DNA of 18,404 nt from Spirochaetaceae bacterium UBA4077 (GCA_002383375.1 DFYR01000055.1:8612-27015); one strand, 5' to 3'. Positions 1 through 7,953 are shown, counted from the first letter of the stretch. Program-made: numbers and translations. Notes: a model not told the origin generated them from the letters alone.

Positions 1-61
1 GACTTTTTCAGCCTGTCAAGGATGCGAAATAAAATAGTAAAAGGGTAGAAATTCTATATTT

Positions 62-75
62 TGCATATAAATGCA
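62..75. promoter_or_regulatory. ARG-box-like palindrome upstream of arginine deiminase gene
   Basis: The 14-mer TGCATATAAATGCA is an imperfect dyad: TGCAT and ATGCA arms around a 4-base A/T centre. The classic ArgR/AhrC operator half-sites are TGAAT and ATTCA around four A/T bases, so this differs by one symmetric substitution per arm. It lies about 125 bp upstream of the arginine deiminase start, a gene often under arginine-responsive control. Binding by an ArgR-type regulator is an inference. An A/T-rich chance palindrome is the main alternative. Confidence 0.35.
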
Positions 76-185
76 TGATAAATCCGTTGAGTCGGGAATA
101 TCATACAGGAATCCGGGCGAGCCTCCGATCAATATGCAAAAACCAGGCCTTGGGAAGATGGGAAGATTTTTTTTTGTCTCTGATG

Positions 186-198
186 CATAATCCGCCCT
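186..198 (+). promoter_or_regulatory. Candidate leaderless -10 element of arcA
   Basis: CATAAT at 186-191 matches five of six bases of TATAAT, and only seven bases separate it from the ATG at 199. No Shine-Dalgarno sequence precedes the start. Transcription from this -10 would begin at or within a base of the start codon. No good -35 is visible at 17-18 bp (163-168 is AAGATT). A run of nine Ts lies at 167-175. This is the weakest of the five leaderless candidates in the window. Confidence 0.45.
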
Positions 199-1443
199 AT
201 GGCACATTTAGCGATTGACAGCGAGATCGGTGCGCTTCGTAGGGTTATTCTTCATAGTCCGGGACCTGAGATCGAGGCGATGACGCCTGATGAGGCCGAA
301 AAGGATCTCTATAACGACATAATCCCCTTGAGCGCCGTTCTGGGCGAGTATCTACAGCTGAAGAAATTCCTCAAGCTGGTGGCCGAGGTCCATGAGCTTC
401 TCGACCTCCTGGTGGCATGCCTCGAGGATGTGGGCGACAAGTTTGAATTCCTGAGTTCTCTTACCCGTTGTTTTCCCATCCATAGCTCGATGAAGACTCT
501 GATGGCCATGCCGCCCAAGACCTTAGCCTCAGCCCTTGTCCAAGGCCTTGCCGCTCCGGCCGACTCCCTGGCAAGAAGGCTAGACGAACACAGTTTTCTC
601 TCCCGTCCCCTGCCCAACGCCTACTTTATGCGGGACAGCGCGGCGATCATAGGTGACTGCGCCGTTTCGGCTGCCACTGCATTCGATGTACGGATGGCCG
701 AGGCGCTGATTACGAAGTTTATATTCACCCACCATCCGGATTTTACCGCCCGGGCTCTACTCTTCGACGGGCCAGCCGAACGCAATCGCTATCTGACCAT
801 CGAGGGCGGCGATATCATCGTCATTTCTCCCGATATCCTGGCGCTCGGTCTTTCTGAGCGAACGACTCCCTATGCGGTGGAGCGGATAGCAAGAAACGCA
901 ACCAAGACCTTTGGCAGGGACCTGACGATCTTTGCGGTGGACCTGCCCAAATCCAGAGCAACGATACACCTGGACATGGTCTTCACCGTCATAGACCGAG
1001 ATGCTGCCCTGGTCTACGAGCCTGTGATAACAGGGGCGCAAAGAAGCACTGTCTATCGCATTGAAGCGGGAAGGAGAGGAAAGCTTACGTTTTCAGAGGT
1101 GCCTTCACTTATCGAAGGCCTTAAGGAAGTGGGCTGGGACTTTAAGCCCATTCTCTGCGGAGGGGGACATAGGATACAGCAACAGCGGGAGCAGTGGCTC
1201 TCGGGCGCCAATTCCTTCGCCTTCGCCCCGGGCAAGATTCTTGTGTACTCCTGCAATGCCCATACCGCCGATACCCTGGCCAAGGAAGGCTTTGCAGTTG
1301 TCTCGTCGGAACGATTCATCAAGGGCAAGGATTGTATCGATTCCTACGGAAGGCTTGCTGTTACTTTCGATGGCATTGAGCTAGCCAGAGGCGGGGGCGG
1401 AGCTCGCTGCATGACCCTGCCCGTAGAGCGGGATGCGCTCTGA
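199..1443 (+). CDS. arcA: Arginine deiminase
   Basis: Cytoplasmic enzyme that hydrolyses L-arginine to citrulline and ammonia, the first step of the arginine deiminase pathway (ATP yield, acid resistance). The 414-aa length fits the family. Visible family motifs are the N-terminal SEIGALRRVILHSPG (residues 8-22), FMRD with Arg145/Asp146, EGGD at 202-205, SERT at 219-222, HLD at 257-259, and the C-terminal GGGGARCMTLP with the nucleophile Cys404. Glu202, His257 and Asp259 complete the catalytic set. Ser147 replaces the usual Pro after the RD pair, a mild deviation. The start is set by the conserved SEIG segment beginning seven residues in; there is no Shine-Dalgarno, so the gene may be leaderless. 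No ornithine carbamoyltransferase, carbamate kinase or arginine/ornithine antiporter lies beside it. The next gene is convergent, so it is probably monocistronic here. Confidence 0.95.
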   Translation: MAHLAIDSEIGALRRVILHSPGPEIEAMTPDEAEKDLYNDIIPLSAVLGEYLQLKKFLKLVAEVHELLDLLVACLEDVGDKFEFLSSLTRCFPIHSSMKTLMAMPPKTLASALVQGLAAPADSLARRLDEHSFLSRPLPNAYFMRDSAAIIGDCAVSAATAFDVRMAEALITKFIFTHHPDFTARALLFDGPAERNRYLTIEGGDIIVISPDILALGLSERTTPYAVERIARNATKTFGRDLTIFAVDLPKSRATIHLDMVFTVIDRDAALVYEPVITGAQRSTVYRIEAGRRGKLTFSEVPSLIEGLKEVGWDFKPILCGGGHRIQQQREQWLSGANSFAFAPGKILVYSCNAHTADTLAKEGFAVVSSERFIKGKDCIDSYGRLAVTFDGIELARGGGGARCMTLPVERDAL

Positions 1444-1484
1444 CACTTATATGGTAAGCGTTTATGCGCTGATACGCGCTACGC

Positions 1485-1505
1485 AGATCAACGCTAGATC
1501 AACGC
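1485..1505 (+). repeat. Short tandem repeat AGATCAACGC x2
   Basis: Two copies of AGATCAACGC separated by one T (11-bp period) lie in the arcA 3' region. It has no evident function and could be a small duplication in non-coding DNA. Confidence 0.5.
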
Positions 1506-1550
1506 GAGCGAGCCTTTAAAATCCTCTTTAAGATCGCTTATTACGGGACA

Positions 1551-1585
1551 AACGAGGCCTTTTCGTAATCCGGAAAGGCCTCGTT
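1551..1585. terminator. Bidirectional hairpin between arcA and nrdJ
   Basis: The perfect 12-bp arms AACGAGGCCTTT and AAAGGCCTCGTT extend by a U-G wobble and two more pairs to a 15-bp stem with a five-base loop (1566-1570). It lies between the stops of two convergent genes, so it can end both transcripts. Neither flank has a strong T-run, so the efficiency as a classical intrinsic terminator is uncertain. Confidence 0.7.
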
Positions 1586-1596
1586 GACGACAATAA

Positions 1597-1612
1597 GTAT
1601 TATATATAATAC
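1597..1612. repeat. Perfect 16-bp A/T-rich palindrome
   Basis: GTATTATATATAATAC is identical to its reverse complement. It sits 13 bp beyond the nrdJ stop codon, between that stop and the convergent hairpin. It could be a protein-binding site, a weak hairpin, or simply A/T-rich intergenic sequence. Confidence 0.5.
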
Positions 1613-1625
1613 ATCTTGAAGTAGA

Positions 1626-4600
1626 TTAGCTGCATCCTGTTGTCGAACCGCAGGTTTCGCACTTAAGACAGGTGCCGTTGCGTACCAGAGTAAGGTTGCC
1701 GCAGACAGGGCAGGGGTCTCCCTCATAGCCTTTCTGCCGGGCGGCACGCATGGATTTTACCGTGGGGCTGACCGATGTGGCCTTACCGCCGCTAGGCGAG
1801 GAGGCTGCGATGGTCGTCGAGGCTGTCTCTTTTTGCGACGGCTCCGTGGGTGCTGAAGCTTGAGCAGGGTCAGCACCGATGCTTACCCTGGTCTGGACCG
1901 GCTTGGAAGGGTGGGAAGATCGCCCGTTGTCGAAGGCCGATTTGTGAACTTCGCCGTTTGTCTTGGTCTGGAGCGAGGTGGAAACCAGATCCTCGGGCTT
2001 GATCTGGCCGAGGTCGTGCCTGTCCAGGTAGGAAATGGCCAGATCCCTGAAGATATAGTCCAGGACGCTGGTCGCCATCTTGATGTAGTCATGGCCTTGC
2101 ACGACGCCGTTAGGCTCGAAACGGGTGAAGGTAAAGGCGTCGATGTACTCTTCCGGCGGCACGCCGTACTGAAGGCCCAGTGACACGGCGATGGCGAAGG
2201 AGTTAAGGATGCTTCTGAAGGCGGCTCCTTCCTTGTGCATGTCCAGGAATATCTCACCCAGGCTGCCATCGTCGTACTCACCTGTCCTGAGGAACACCGA
2301 GTGGCCGGCGATCTTGGCTTTCTGAGTGTAGCCCTTGCGCCTGTTGGGAAGGGATTTGCGGATTCCCCGGGGGGAGGCTGGCAATCCGGGAAGTTCGGGC
2401 TCTTTGGGGGAGCGGACCAGGTCGAAGGGAAGCTCCGTCTGTTCGGCTTCGGGCTCGTCCAGCTCGCCGGCCTGAAGGGCGACGATGGAGTCGGCGATCA
2501 TATCGACGCCCGGTGAGAGGGCCGAGAGGGGCTGGGAAAGCTTGGAACCGTCCCGATAGAGGGCTATGGATTTAAGCATGGATTTCCAGGCGAGCATGTA
2601 GGCGCCCTTGACTTCTTCGGTGCTGACCGTGTTGGGCATGTTGATGGTCTTGGAGATGGCGCCTGAGATAAAGGGCTGGGTGGCGGCCATCATGGCGATA
2701 TGAGCCTTCCAGTCGATGCTCCTTGAGCCCTTTTTGCCCGAAGGCGTGGCCGTGTCGAACACCGGCAGGTCCTCGTCCTTAAGGCCTGGAGCCCCCTCCA
2801 GGCCCATGGTGCCGCAGGCGTAAAGCTCGGCTTCCTCTATCTCACTGGGGCCGAAGCCCAGGCGCGCCAGGAGATTGAAGGAAGGATCCTCGTATTCCTC
2901 GGGGTGTAGGTTGAGGGCTTCCATCTGTTCCGGTCCGAGGATGTGGGGTGAAAAGCAGCTCTCCAGAGAAAATGCGCTCTTCAGGGCTGATTCGATTTTA
3001 GAGATGGACAGTTCGCTGAAGCCTTTTTCCCGCAAGGCCGCCAGGTTGACGCCCGGCGCCTTGTCGAGGCTCCCGGCGCCCAGTGCGTAGCCCAGGATCT
3101 CCTGGCTCGCCGCTTCGTCGTAGCCCAGGGACTTGAGGGCAGGGGGAACGCTGGAGTTTATGATCTTGAAGTAACCGCCCCCCGCAAGCTTCTTGAACTT
3201 GACCAGGGCGAAGTCGGGTTCTACACCGGTGGTATCACAGTCCATCAGCAGGCCGATCGTGCCGGTGGGGGCGATGGCGCTGACTTGGGCGTTTCTGAAT
3301 CCGTGTTTCTGCCCCAGTTCCAGGGCAATATCCCAGGTCTCTCTGGCCGCGGCGATAAGATTGCCCGGACAAGCCCATTCCTTGAGCCCGATGGGAGTGA
3401 TGCCTAAATCCTCGTACTCCTCGCTCTTGGCATCGTAGGCGACCCTGCGGTGATTGCGGATCACCTTGAGCATGGTCTCGGAATTGGCGGCGTAGCGGGC
3501 GAAGGGTCCCCATTCGGCGGCCATTCTTGCCGACTGGGCGTAGGCTTCGCCGGTGAGTATGGCCGATAGGGCGGCCGCAACTGCCCTGCCTTCGTCAGAA
3601 TCGTATGCCAGACCCATGACCATGAGAAGGCTGCCCAGGTTGGCGAAACCCAGGCCGAGGGTCCGATAGTCGTAGCTCCGGCGGGCTATCTCTTTGGAAG
3701 GGAACTGGGCCATGACTACCGAGATCTCCAGTACCGTGGTCCAGAGCCGTATCGCGTGGCGGTACGCCTCGTCGTCGAAGGAGTAGGTTTCAAGGTCGTA
3801 GAAGCTTAAAAGGTTTAGGGACGCTAGGTTGCAGGCGGTGTCGTCCAGGAACATGTATTCGGAACAGGGGTTGGATGCCCTGATCTCTCCGTCCTTCAGA
3901 CAGGTATGCCAGTCGTTGATGGTACTGTGGAACTGAATGCCCGGGTCGGCGCACTGCCAGGCCGCCAGGGATACTTTGTCCCAGAGGGAACGGGCTTTGA
4001 TGGTCTTTACCGTTGCTCCAGAGGTTCTGGCTTTCAGCTGCCAGTCGCTGTCATCCACGACAGCCTTCATGAATGCGTTGTCCACCCGTACCGAATTGTT
4101 CGAGGACTGGCCCGAGACCGTATTGTACGCTTCGGATTCCCAGGCGGTGTCGTACTGGGGCAGAGAGAGAAGGCGCCCCGATTGGCGGTAATGGGAGAGC
4201 AGCTGATGTATCCAGGCCGAGGGTATCCCTGCGCTTAAGGCTTCCTTGACTGCTTTTCGGAGTGCCCCATTGTCGGCTATGGAGAGCGCGGCTTCGCCAG
4301 CCAGCCCTGTCTCTTCGATCGCCTTTAGCATGGTCTCGGCGTAGCGTTTGAGGACGGCGCTTCCCGCGGCCAGGCAGGCGACCTTGTATTCCTCTTCGGA
4401 TTTCCAGTTGACATAGGCTTCTATGTCCGGATGGTCGGCGTCGAGTATGACCATCTTGGCTGCCCTGCGGGTCGTGCCGCCGGACTTTACCGCCGCGGCG
4501 GATCGGTCTGCGATCTTTAAAAAGGAAAGCAGCCCCGAGGAAACCCCGCCGCCGGAGAGGTTCTCGTTGGCGGCCCTGATCTTCGAGAAGTTGGAGCCGG

Positions 4601-5264
4601 TCCCGGAACCGTACTTGAAAAGTCTGGCTTCCCTGGTGATGAGGTCCATGATCCCGCCCTCATTCACCAGATCGTCCTGGATATCCAGAATAAAGCAGGC
4701 GTGAGGCTGGGGGCGTGCATAGGCGGATTCGGACTTGACCACCTCATTGGTGGCGGGGTCTACGTAGTAATGTCCTTGAGCCGGTCCCTCGATGCCGTAG
4801 ACGGCGTGCAAGCCTGTGTTGAACCACTGGGGGCTGTTAGGTGCCGCTATCTGGTGGGCGAGCATGTAGAGAAGCTCTTCATAGAAAATCTTCTCGTCCT
4901 GGGGACTGTCGAAGTAGCCGGCCTCTCTGCCCCACAGGCACCAGGTGTAGGTCAGACGGTGAAAAACCTGTCGGGCATCGCGTTCGGAACCGGGAGTGCT
5001 TGAGGGAGAGGCGAGGGCTGTCTGGGACTCGGGCAGGTATTTTGTCCAGGTCAGTTCGGTCTCGGCGCTGACACCGGCCTTCCTGAAATACTTTTGGGCG
5101 ATAATGTCGGTGGCAATCTGGCTCCAGAAAGAGGGAACGATCACGTTATCCATATGGAAAACTAGCTTCCCGTTGGGATTGCGGATTTCACTCGATCTAC
5201 ACTCCCACCGAATACCCTCGTAGGGTCCCTTGCCCTCCGCCGTAAACCTTCGCTCAAACTTCAT
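1626..5264 (-). CDS. nrdJ: Adenosylcobalamin-dependent (class II) ribonucleotide reductase
   Basis: Reduces ribonucleotides to deoxyribonucleotides with a cobalamin-generated thiyl radical, oxygen-independently. The 1212 aa match the long NrdJ family. Visible motifs: N-terminal MKFERRF and WSQIATDIIAQKYFRKAGV (47-65), SPQWFNTGL (144-152), the first redox cysteine in HACFI (Cys190), GSGTGSNFS (219-227), SGQSSNNSVRV (384-394), NPCSE (465-469) with the radical Cys467 and Glu469, the partner Cys478, and IAPTGTIG (664-671). A TSCPD-type domain lies near residues 990-1130. A C-terminal zinc-ribbon-like tail carries Cys1185/1188/1199/1202/1205/1211; its last pair probably re-reduces the active-site disulfide. 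The start has a clear Shine-Dalgarno (GGAGGAG, seven bases before ATG). There is no ATP-cone at the N terminus and no cobalamin riboswitch is apparent upstream. An upstream palindrome may regulate it. Confidence 0.97.
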   Translation of the reverse strand: MKFERRFTAEGKGPYEGIRWECRSSEIRNPNGKLVFHMDNVIVPSFWSQIATDIIAQKYFRKAGVSAETELTWTKYLPESQTALASPSSTPGSERDARQVFHRLTYTWCLWGREAGYFDSPQDEKIFYEELLYMLAHQIAAPNSPQWFNTGLHAVYGIEGPAQGHYYVDPATNEVVKSESAYARPQPHACFILDIQDDLVNEGGIMDLITREARLFKYGSGTGSNFSKIRAANENLSGGGVSSGLLSFLKIADRSAAAVKSGGTTRRAAKMVILDADHPDIEAYVNWKSEEEYKVACLAAGSAVLKRYAETMLKAIEETGLAGEAALSIADNGALRKAVKEALSAGIPSAWIHQLLSHYRQSGRLLSLPQYDTAWESEAYNTVSGQSSNNSVRVDNAFMKAVVDDSDWQLKARTSGATVKTIKARSLWDKVSLAAWQCADPGIQFHSTINDWHTCLKDGEIRASNPCSEYMFLDDTACNLASLNLLSFYDLETYSFDDEAYRHAIRLWTTVLEISVVMAQFPSKEIARRSYDYRTLGLGFANLGSLLMVMGLAYDSDEGRAVAAALSAILTGEAYAQSARMAAEWGPFARYAANSETMLKVIRNHRRVAYDAKSEEYEDLGITPIGLKEWACPGNLIAAARETWDIALELGQKHGFRNAQVSAIAPTGTIGLLMDCDTTGVEPDFALVKFKKLAGGGYFKIINSSVPPALKSLGYDEAASQEILGYALGAGSLDKAPGVNLAALREKGFSELSISKIESALKSAFSLESCFSPHILGPEQMEALNLHPEEYEDPSFNLLARLGFGPSEIEEAELYACGTMGLEGAPGLKDEDLPVFDTATPSGKKGSRSIDWKAHIAMMAATQPFISGAISKTINMPNTVSTEEVKGAYMLAWKSMLKSIALYRDGSKLSQPLSALSPGVDMIADSIVALQAGELDEPEAEQTELPFDLVRSPKEPELPGLPASPRGIRKSLPNRRKGYTQKAKIAGHSVFLRTGEYDDGSLGEIFLDMHKEGAAFRSILNSFAIAVSLGLQYGVPPEEYIDAFTFTRFEPNGVVQGHDYIKMATSVLDYIFRDLAISYLDRHDLGQIKPEDLVSTSLQTKTNGEVHKSAFDNGRSSHPSKPVQTRVSIGADPAQASAPTEPSQKETASTTIAASSPSGGKATSVSPTVKSMRAARQKGYEGDPCPVCGNLTLVRNGTCLKCETCGSTTGCS

Positions 5265-5330
5265 CCCTACTCCTCCAGCCTAAAAACCGGCTTTTTAAGG
5301 CCTGGTTAGAATAATTTCATATGGGTACAA

Positions 5331-5336
5331 TCTATA
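5331..5336 (-). promoter_or_regulatory. Candidate nrdJ -10 element
   Basis: On the minus strand TATAGA (reverse complement of TCTATA) matches four of six bases of the -10 consensus. The -35 region then falls on the downstream part of the 5350-5374 palindrome, where TTGTAG occurs at 5361-5356 with a 19-bp spacer. The predicted leader is roughly 60 nt and ends in the strong Shine-Dalgarno. The assignment is tentative. Confidence 0.35.
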
Positions 5337-5349
5337 ACGGCATGAAAGA

Positions 5350-5374
5350 ACACCACTACAATATGTAGTGGTGT
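5350..5374. promoter_or_regulatory. Perfect palindromic operator candidate between nrdJ and the amidase
   Basis: Arms ACACCACTACA (5350-5360) and TGTAGTGGTGT (5364-5374) are exact reverse complements around ATA. The site overlaps the -35 region of the putative nrdJ promoter and abuts that of the amidase promoter, the position expected for a repressor. The outer ACAC...GTGT and the central ATAT core recall NrdR boxes. However, those are 16 bp, even-centred and usually paired at about 31-bp spacing; I see no second copy. An unrelated regulator or an RNA hairpin is possible. Confidence 0.55.
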
Positions 5375-5395
5375 CCCCCTGCCACCGTCCAATTG

Positions 5396-5401
5396 TATAA
5401 T
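5396..5401 (+). promoter_or_regulatory. Consensus -10 of the amidase promoter
   Basis: A perfect TATAAT lies 76 bases before the amidase ATG. The -35 position at 17 bp (5373-5378, GTCCCC) is poor and begins within the last two bases of the 25-bp palindrome. This suggests that a factor bound there could control the promoter. Confidence 0.5.
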
Positions 5402-5477
5402 CCAATCCATAGGCTAATGCAAGAGCAAATCGGGTAAATATTCATCCTTTTCCTCATTTATTCCGATAGGGAAAGAT

Positions 5478-6494
5478 ATGCGGACTCTGGCTATGCGAAT
5501 TTTTATACTTCTCACCCTTATTGTATGCTGGTCAAACCGCATTTTCGCCTCCGAAGGCTTGAGTCTCGAGGAATTTGGAAAAAAATACAAAGCCCAAGTC
5601 AGCTATGACCCGCTCACCGCCTGCGGGCAGCTGGAACAGCGGGGCGTCTTTGTCTCCTTCGCTCCCGAAAAGCCTTTTATAATTCTGGACTGGCAGGCCT
5701 TAAGAAAAGTAGAGGCGCCCTACTGGGACAAAGGAGCCCTCATGCTGCCCGCAGGCTTTGTGGACGAGGCGAGCAAATACTTTTCCGAGAAGAACGCACC
5801 CAAGAAAGAAGCGTATTCGGTAGCAACGATACTTATAGACGCAGGCCATGGCGGCAAGGACAGCGGGGCCGTAGCCACCATAGACGGGGCTAGGCTCATA
5901 GAAAAAACCCTTACCTTGGCGGTATCCAGGAGGGTAGCCGATCTGCTCCGCAGCCGCTATCCAGAACGTAACATCATCACCACCAGGGACGACGACAGCT
6001 TCCCGAGCCTTGAAGACCGTGTGGCTATGGCCAACTCGGCCGGACTAGGCATGAAGGAGACTGTCATCTACGTGTCCATCCATGCAAACGCATCCTTCAA
6101 CAAGAACGCCAAAGGCTACGAGGTCTGGTATCTCAATCCCGAATACAGACGGACCGTAGTGGACGCAGAAACGGTTAGGGAGAAGGGCAGCGACATCGCC
6201 CCCATTTTCAACGCGATGCTGGAGGAGGAATTCACCACCGAAAGCATTATCCTTGCCCGCAAGGTTTACGACCGCTTGGGCCTCGCCATTGGTTCCTCAA
6301 GTCCCGGCAGGGGGATCAGAGCCGAGGAGTGGTTCGTAGTGCGAAACGCGAAGATGCCCTCTATTCTCATCGAAATGGGTTTCATCACCCATCCCGAGGA
6401 AGGGAAGCTGCTATCCGCCTCTTCCCACCTGCGAAAAATCGGCGACGCCATCTATAACGGCATCGTGGATTTCATAGATCATTTTGAAAACTGA
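5478..6494 (+). CDS. Secreted N-acetylmuramoyl-L-alanine amidase (Amidase_3)
   Basis: Predicted zinc hydrolase that cuts the amide bond between MurNAc and the stem peptide, acting on peptidoglycan in the periplasm for cell separation or recycling. The 338 aa begin with a hydrophobic signal segment (about residues 7-19, with cleavage plausible near Ala24). A domain at about 28-105 resembles the copper-amine-oxidase N-like fold found with spirochaete amidases. The Amidase_3 domain spans about 116-336. Zinc and catalytic residues are visible as His124 in DAGHGG, Glu142, His202 in SIHAN, and Glu299 in LIEMGF. A weak AGGGA lies seven bases before the ATG at 5478; the in-frame Met7 would also give a normal signal peptide and is an alternative start. 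The gene is divergent from nrdJ and separated by 121 bp from the next plus-strand gene. The exact AmiA/B/C type is not assigned. Confidence 0.93.
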   Translation: MRTLAMRIFILLTLIVCWSNRIFASEGLSLEEFGKKYKAQVSYDPLTACGQLEQRGVFVSFAPEKPFIILDWQALRKVEAPYWDKGALMLPAGFVDEASKYFSEKNAPKKEAYSVATILIDAGHGGKDSGAVATIDGARLIEKTLTLAVSRRVADLLRSRYPERNIITTRDDDSFPSLEDRVAMANSAGLGMKETVIYVSIHANASFNKNAKGYEVWYLNPEYRRTVVDAETVREKGSDIAPIFNAMLEEEFTTESIILARKVYDRLGLAIGSSSPGRGIRAEEWFVVRNAKMPSILIEMGFITHPEEGKLLSASSHLRKIGDAIYNGIVDFIDHFEN

Positions 6495-6580
6495 AATATA
6501 ATTGACAAATGGCGCAGGGTATTTTTTTAACCCGGCTGACCTTGCATAATCTCCACGGCGAATAATTTTCTCGGCATCGA

Positions 6581-6615
6581 TTCATGAAATTGTAGTTTCG
6601 CAGTATTATTATATT
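6581..6615 (+). promoter_or_regulatory. Candidate leaderless promoter of the RelA/SpoT-TPR gene
   Basis: TATTAT at 6604-6609 matches five of six -10 bases and ends six bases before the ATG at 6616. TTCATG at 6581-6586 lies exactly 17 bp upstream and matches three of six -35 bases. No Shine-Dalgarno precedes the gene. A perfect TTGACA occurs further upstream (6502-6507), but I see no good -10 for it. Confidence 0.5.
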
Positions 6616-7953
6616 ATGAAGCTCGAAGAATCAGTACTCCTTATACCCGACAAGGCAAAGCTGGCTGTTCTCTACGAAAAGTCTCGGAAGGGCTATGAGG
6701 AAGCTCTGGCTATCTTTTTAAGCAGGATCAGCTCTGTGCTCACCCAGCCGGGGCTCAAGCCGACGCTGAAGAGCAGGGTCAAGGAATTCGAATCCTTCTA
6801 CAGCAAAAAACTGAGGCTTTTAAAAAAAGCCTGGACAGAGAAGTCCGGCCCCTATCCGGTGAACGATGTCCTGGCCCTCAGGGTGGTCTGCCCTTTTTTA
6901 GGTGATATCGAAATGGCGGAGAAGGTTCTGGCCGAACACTTTTCCATCGAAGAGGTGGAACGCAAGGGGGCTCAGCATTCGTTCCGGGAGTTCGGCTACG
7001 AATCCATCCATGTCTTGATCCGCCTGCCCGATGATCTGCTCAAGCTTTGTCCGAATCTGGAGCGCAACGTGGTGGAAGTGCAGCTCAGGACGATTCTTCA
7101 GGAAGCCTGGGCCGAGGTGGAACACGAGCTGGTATACAAGGCCGAGTTCACGCCCTTCGACGAACCCATGAGGCGCAAGCTCGCAGCCTTGAACGCGAAT
7201 CTAACCCTTTCGGACATTATTTTTCAGGAGATTCTTGAATTCGAAAAACGCCTTACCTCCGAGCTGGGACATAGAAGGGAGGCCTTCTACCGGAAAATCG
7301 AAGAGGTTTCGGGGGAATTGTCCTTGATCGATGCGTCGGATGCTGAGAGGAAGGGTGAAAGTCCAGAGGTCTTGGGTACCCAAACCAGGCACAACGCCAG
7401 AAAGGCCAGTCAGGTGGATAAATATGCCATGAGCGCTGGTTCAGGCTCAGAGTGGGAGAGCTATCAGAGCTTTGGCATGGACGGATTGCTGCTGGCAGCC
7501 CTGGAAGCGCACAATAAGGCTGATTTCGACCAGGCTATCCGAATATACAGCGAAATCCTCAAGAATCATCCGGAAAAGGAGATCTCCTCGGTCGTCTACA
7601 AGCACAGGGGAATGGCACATTTTGCCCAGTCCAAGTACAGGGAGGCTCTGGAAGACTTCAGTGCCTGCCTGGCAATCGATCCCGAATGCTATAAAGCCCT
7701 CTACTATCGCGGAGTCGTGAAGGGCGTGCTTCAGGACATCCCTGGAGCTATTGAGGATTTTTCGGGAGCCCTGGCCCTGCACCCCTACCATTTCTTCTCC
7801 AGGTACAGGAGGGCAGAATCGTACTTCAAGATGGGCGATTCGGCCTCTGCCCACGCTGACTGCGAGATCGCCCTGCGCATAGAGCCAAAAAATCCGCTGG
7901 CCCAACACCTCTTCTCAAAGATCAAGGAAAAACTGGCCTTGGAAGATTTTTAG
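6616..7953 (+). CDS. RelA/SpoT synthetase-domain protein with C-terminal TPRs
   Basis: Likely a (p)ppGpp synthetase or related pyrophosphokinase in the cytosol. The 445 aa show a RelA/SpoT nucleotidyltransferase core at about 45-180: RVKEFES with Arg54, Lys56 and Ser60, then Lys64/65; DVLALR with Asp84 and Arg89; GYESIH at 127-132; EVQLRT at 154-159; WAEVEHELVYK at 165-175. There is no HD hydrolase domain before it and no TGS or ACT domain after it, so it is not a standard Rel. After a charged helical linker (about 200-285), three to four tetratricopeptide repeats fill about 290-425. Ala87 replaces the glycine usual in the DxxGxR motif; the other core residues look intact. The gene stands alone between the amidase and a tRNA. 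Whether it makes (p)ppGpp, another alarmone, or modifies a macromolecule cannot be read from the sequence. Confidence 0.85.
   Translation: MKLEESVLLIPDKAKLAVLYEKSRKGYEEALAIFLSRISSVLTQPGLKPTLKSRVKEFESFYSKKLRLLKKAWTEKSGPYPVNDVLALRVVCPFLGDIEMAEKVLAEHFSIEEVERKGAQHSFREFGYESIHVLIRLPDDLLKLCPNLERNVVEVQLRTILQEAWAEVEHELVYKAEFTPFDEPMRRKLAALNANLTLSDIIFQEILEFEKRLTSELGHRREAFYRKIEEVSGELSLIDASDAERKGESPEVLGTQTRHNARKASQVDKYAMSAGSGSEWESYQSFGMDGLLLAALEAHNKADFDQAIRIYSEILKNHPEKEISSVVYKHRGMAHFAQSKYREALEDFSACLAIDPECYKALYYRGVVKGVLQDIPGAIEDFSGALALHPYHFFSRYRRAESYFKMGDSASAHADCEIALRIEPKNPLAQHLFSKIKEKLALEDF

Noticed and set aside
4138..4380. Possible insertion or intein within NrdJ (residues about 295-375)
   Set aside because: The segment lies where long NrdJ proteins normally carry extra helices, and the frame and conserved flanks (EEYKVACLAAGS, AYNTVSGQSSNNSV) are continuous. 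There are no splice-junction or endonuclease motifs.
5265..5477. Cobalamin riboswitch upstream of nrdJ
   Set aside because: The expected nrdJ leader is only about 60 nt and lacks a B12-box-like sequence and the large multi-stem fold.
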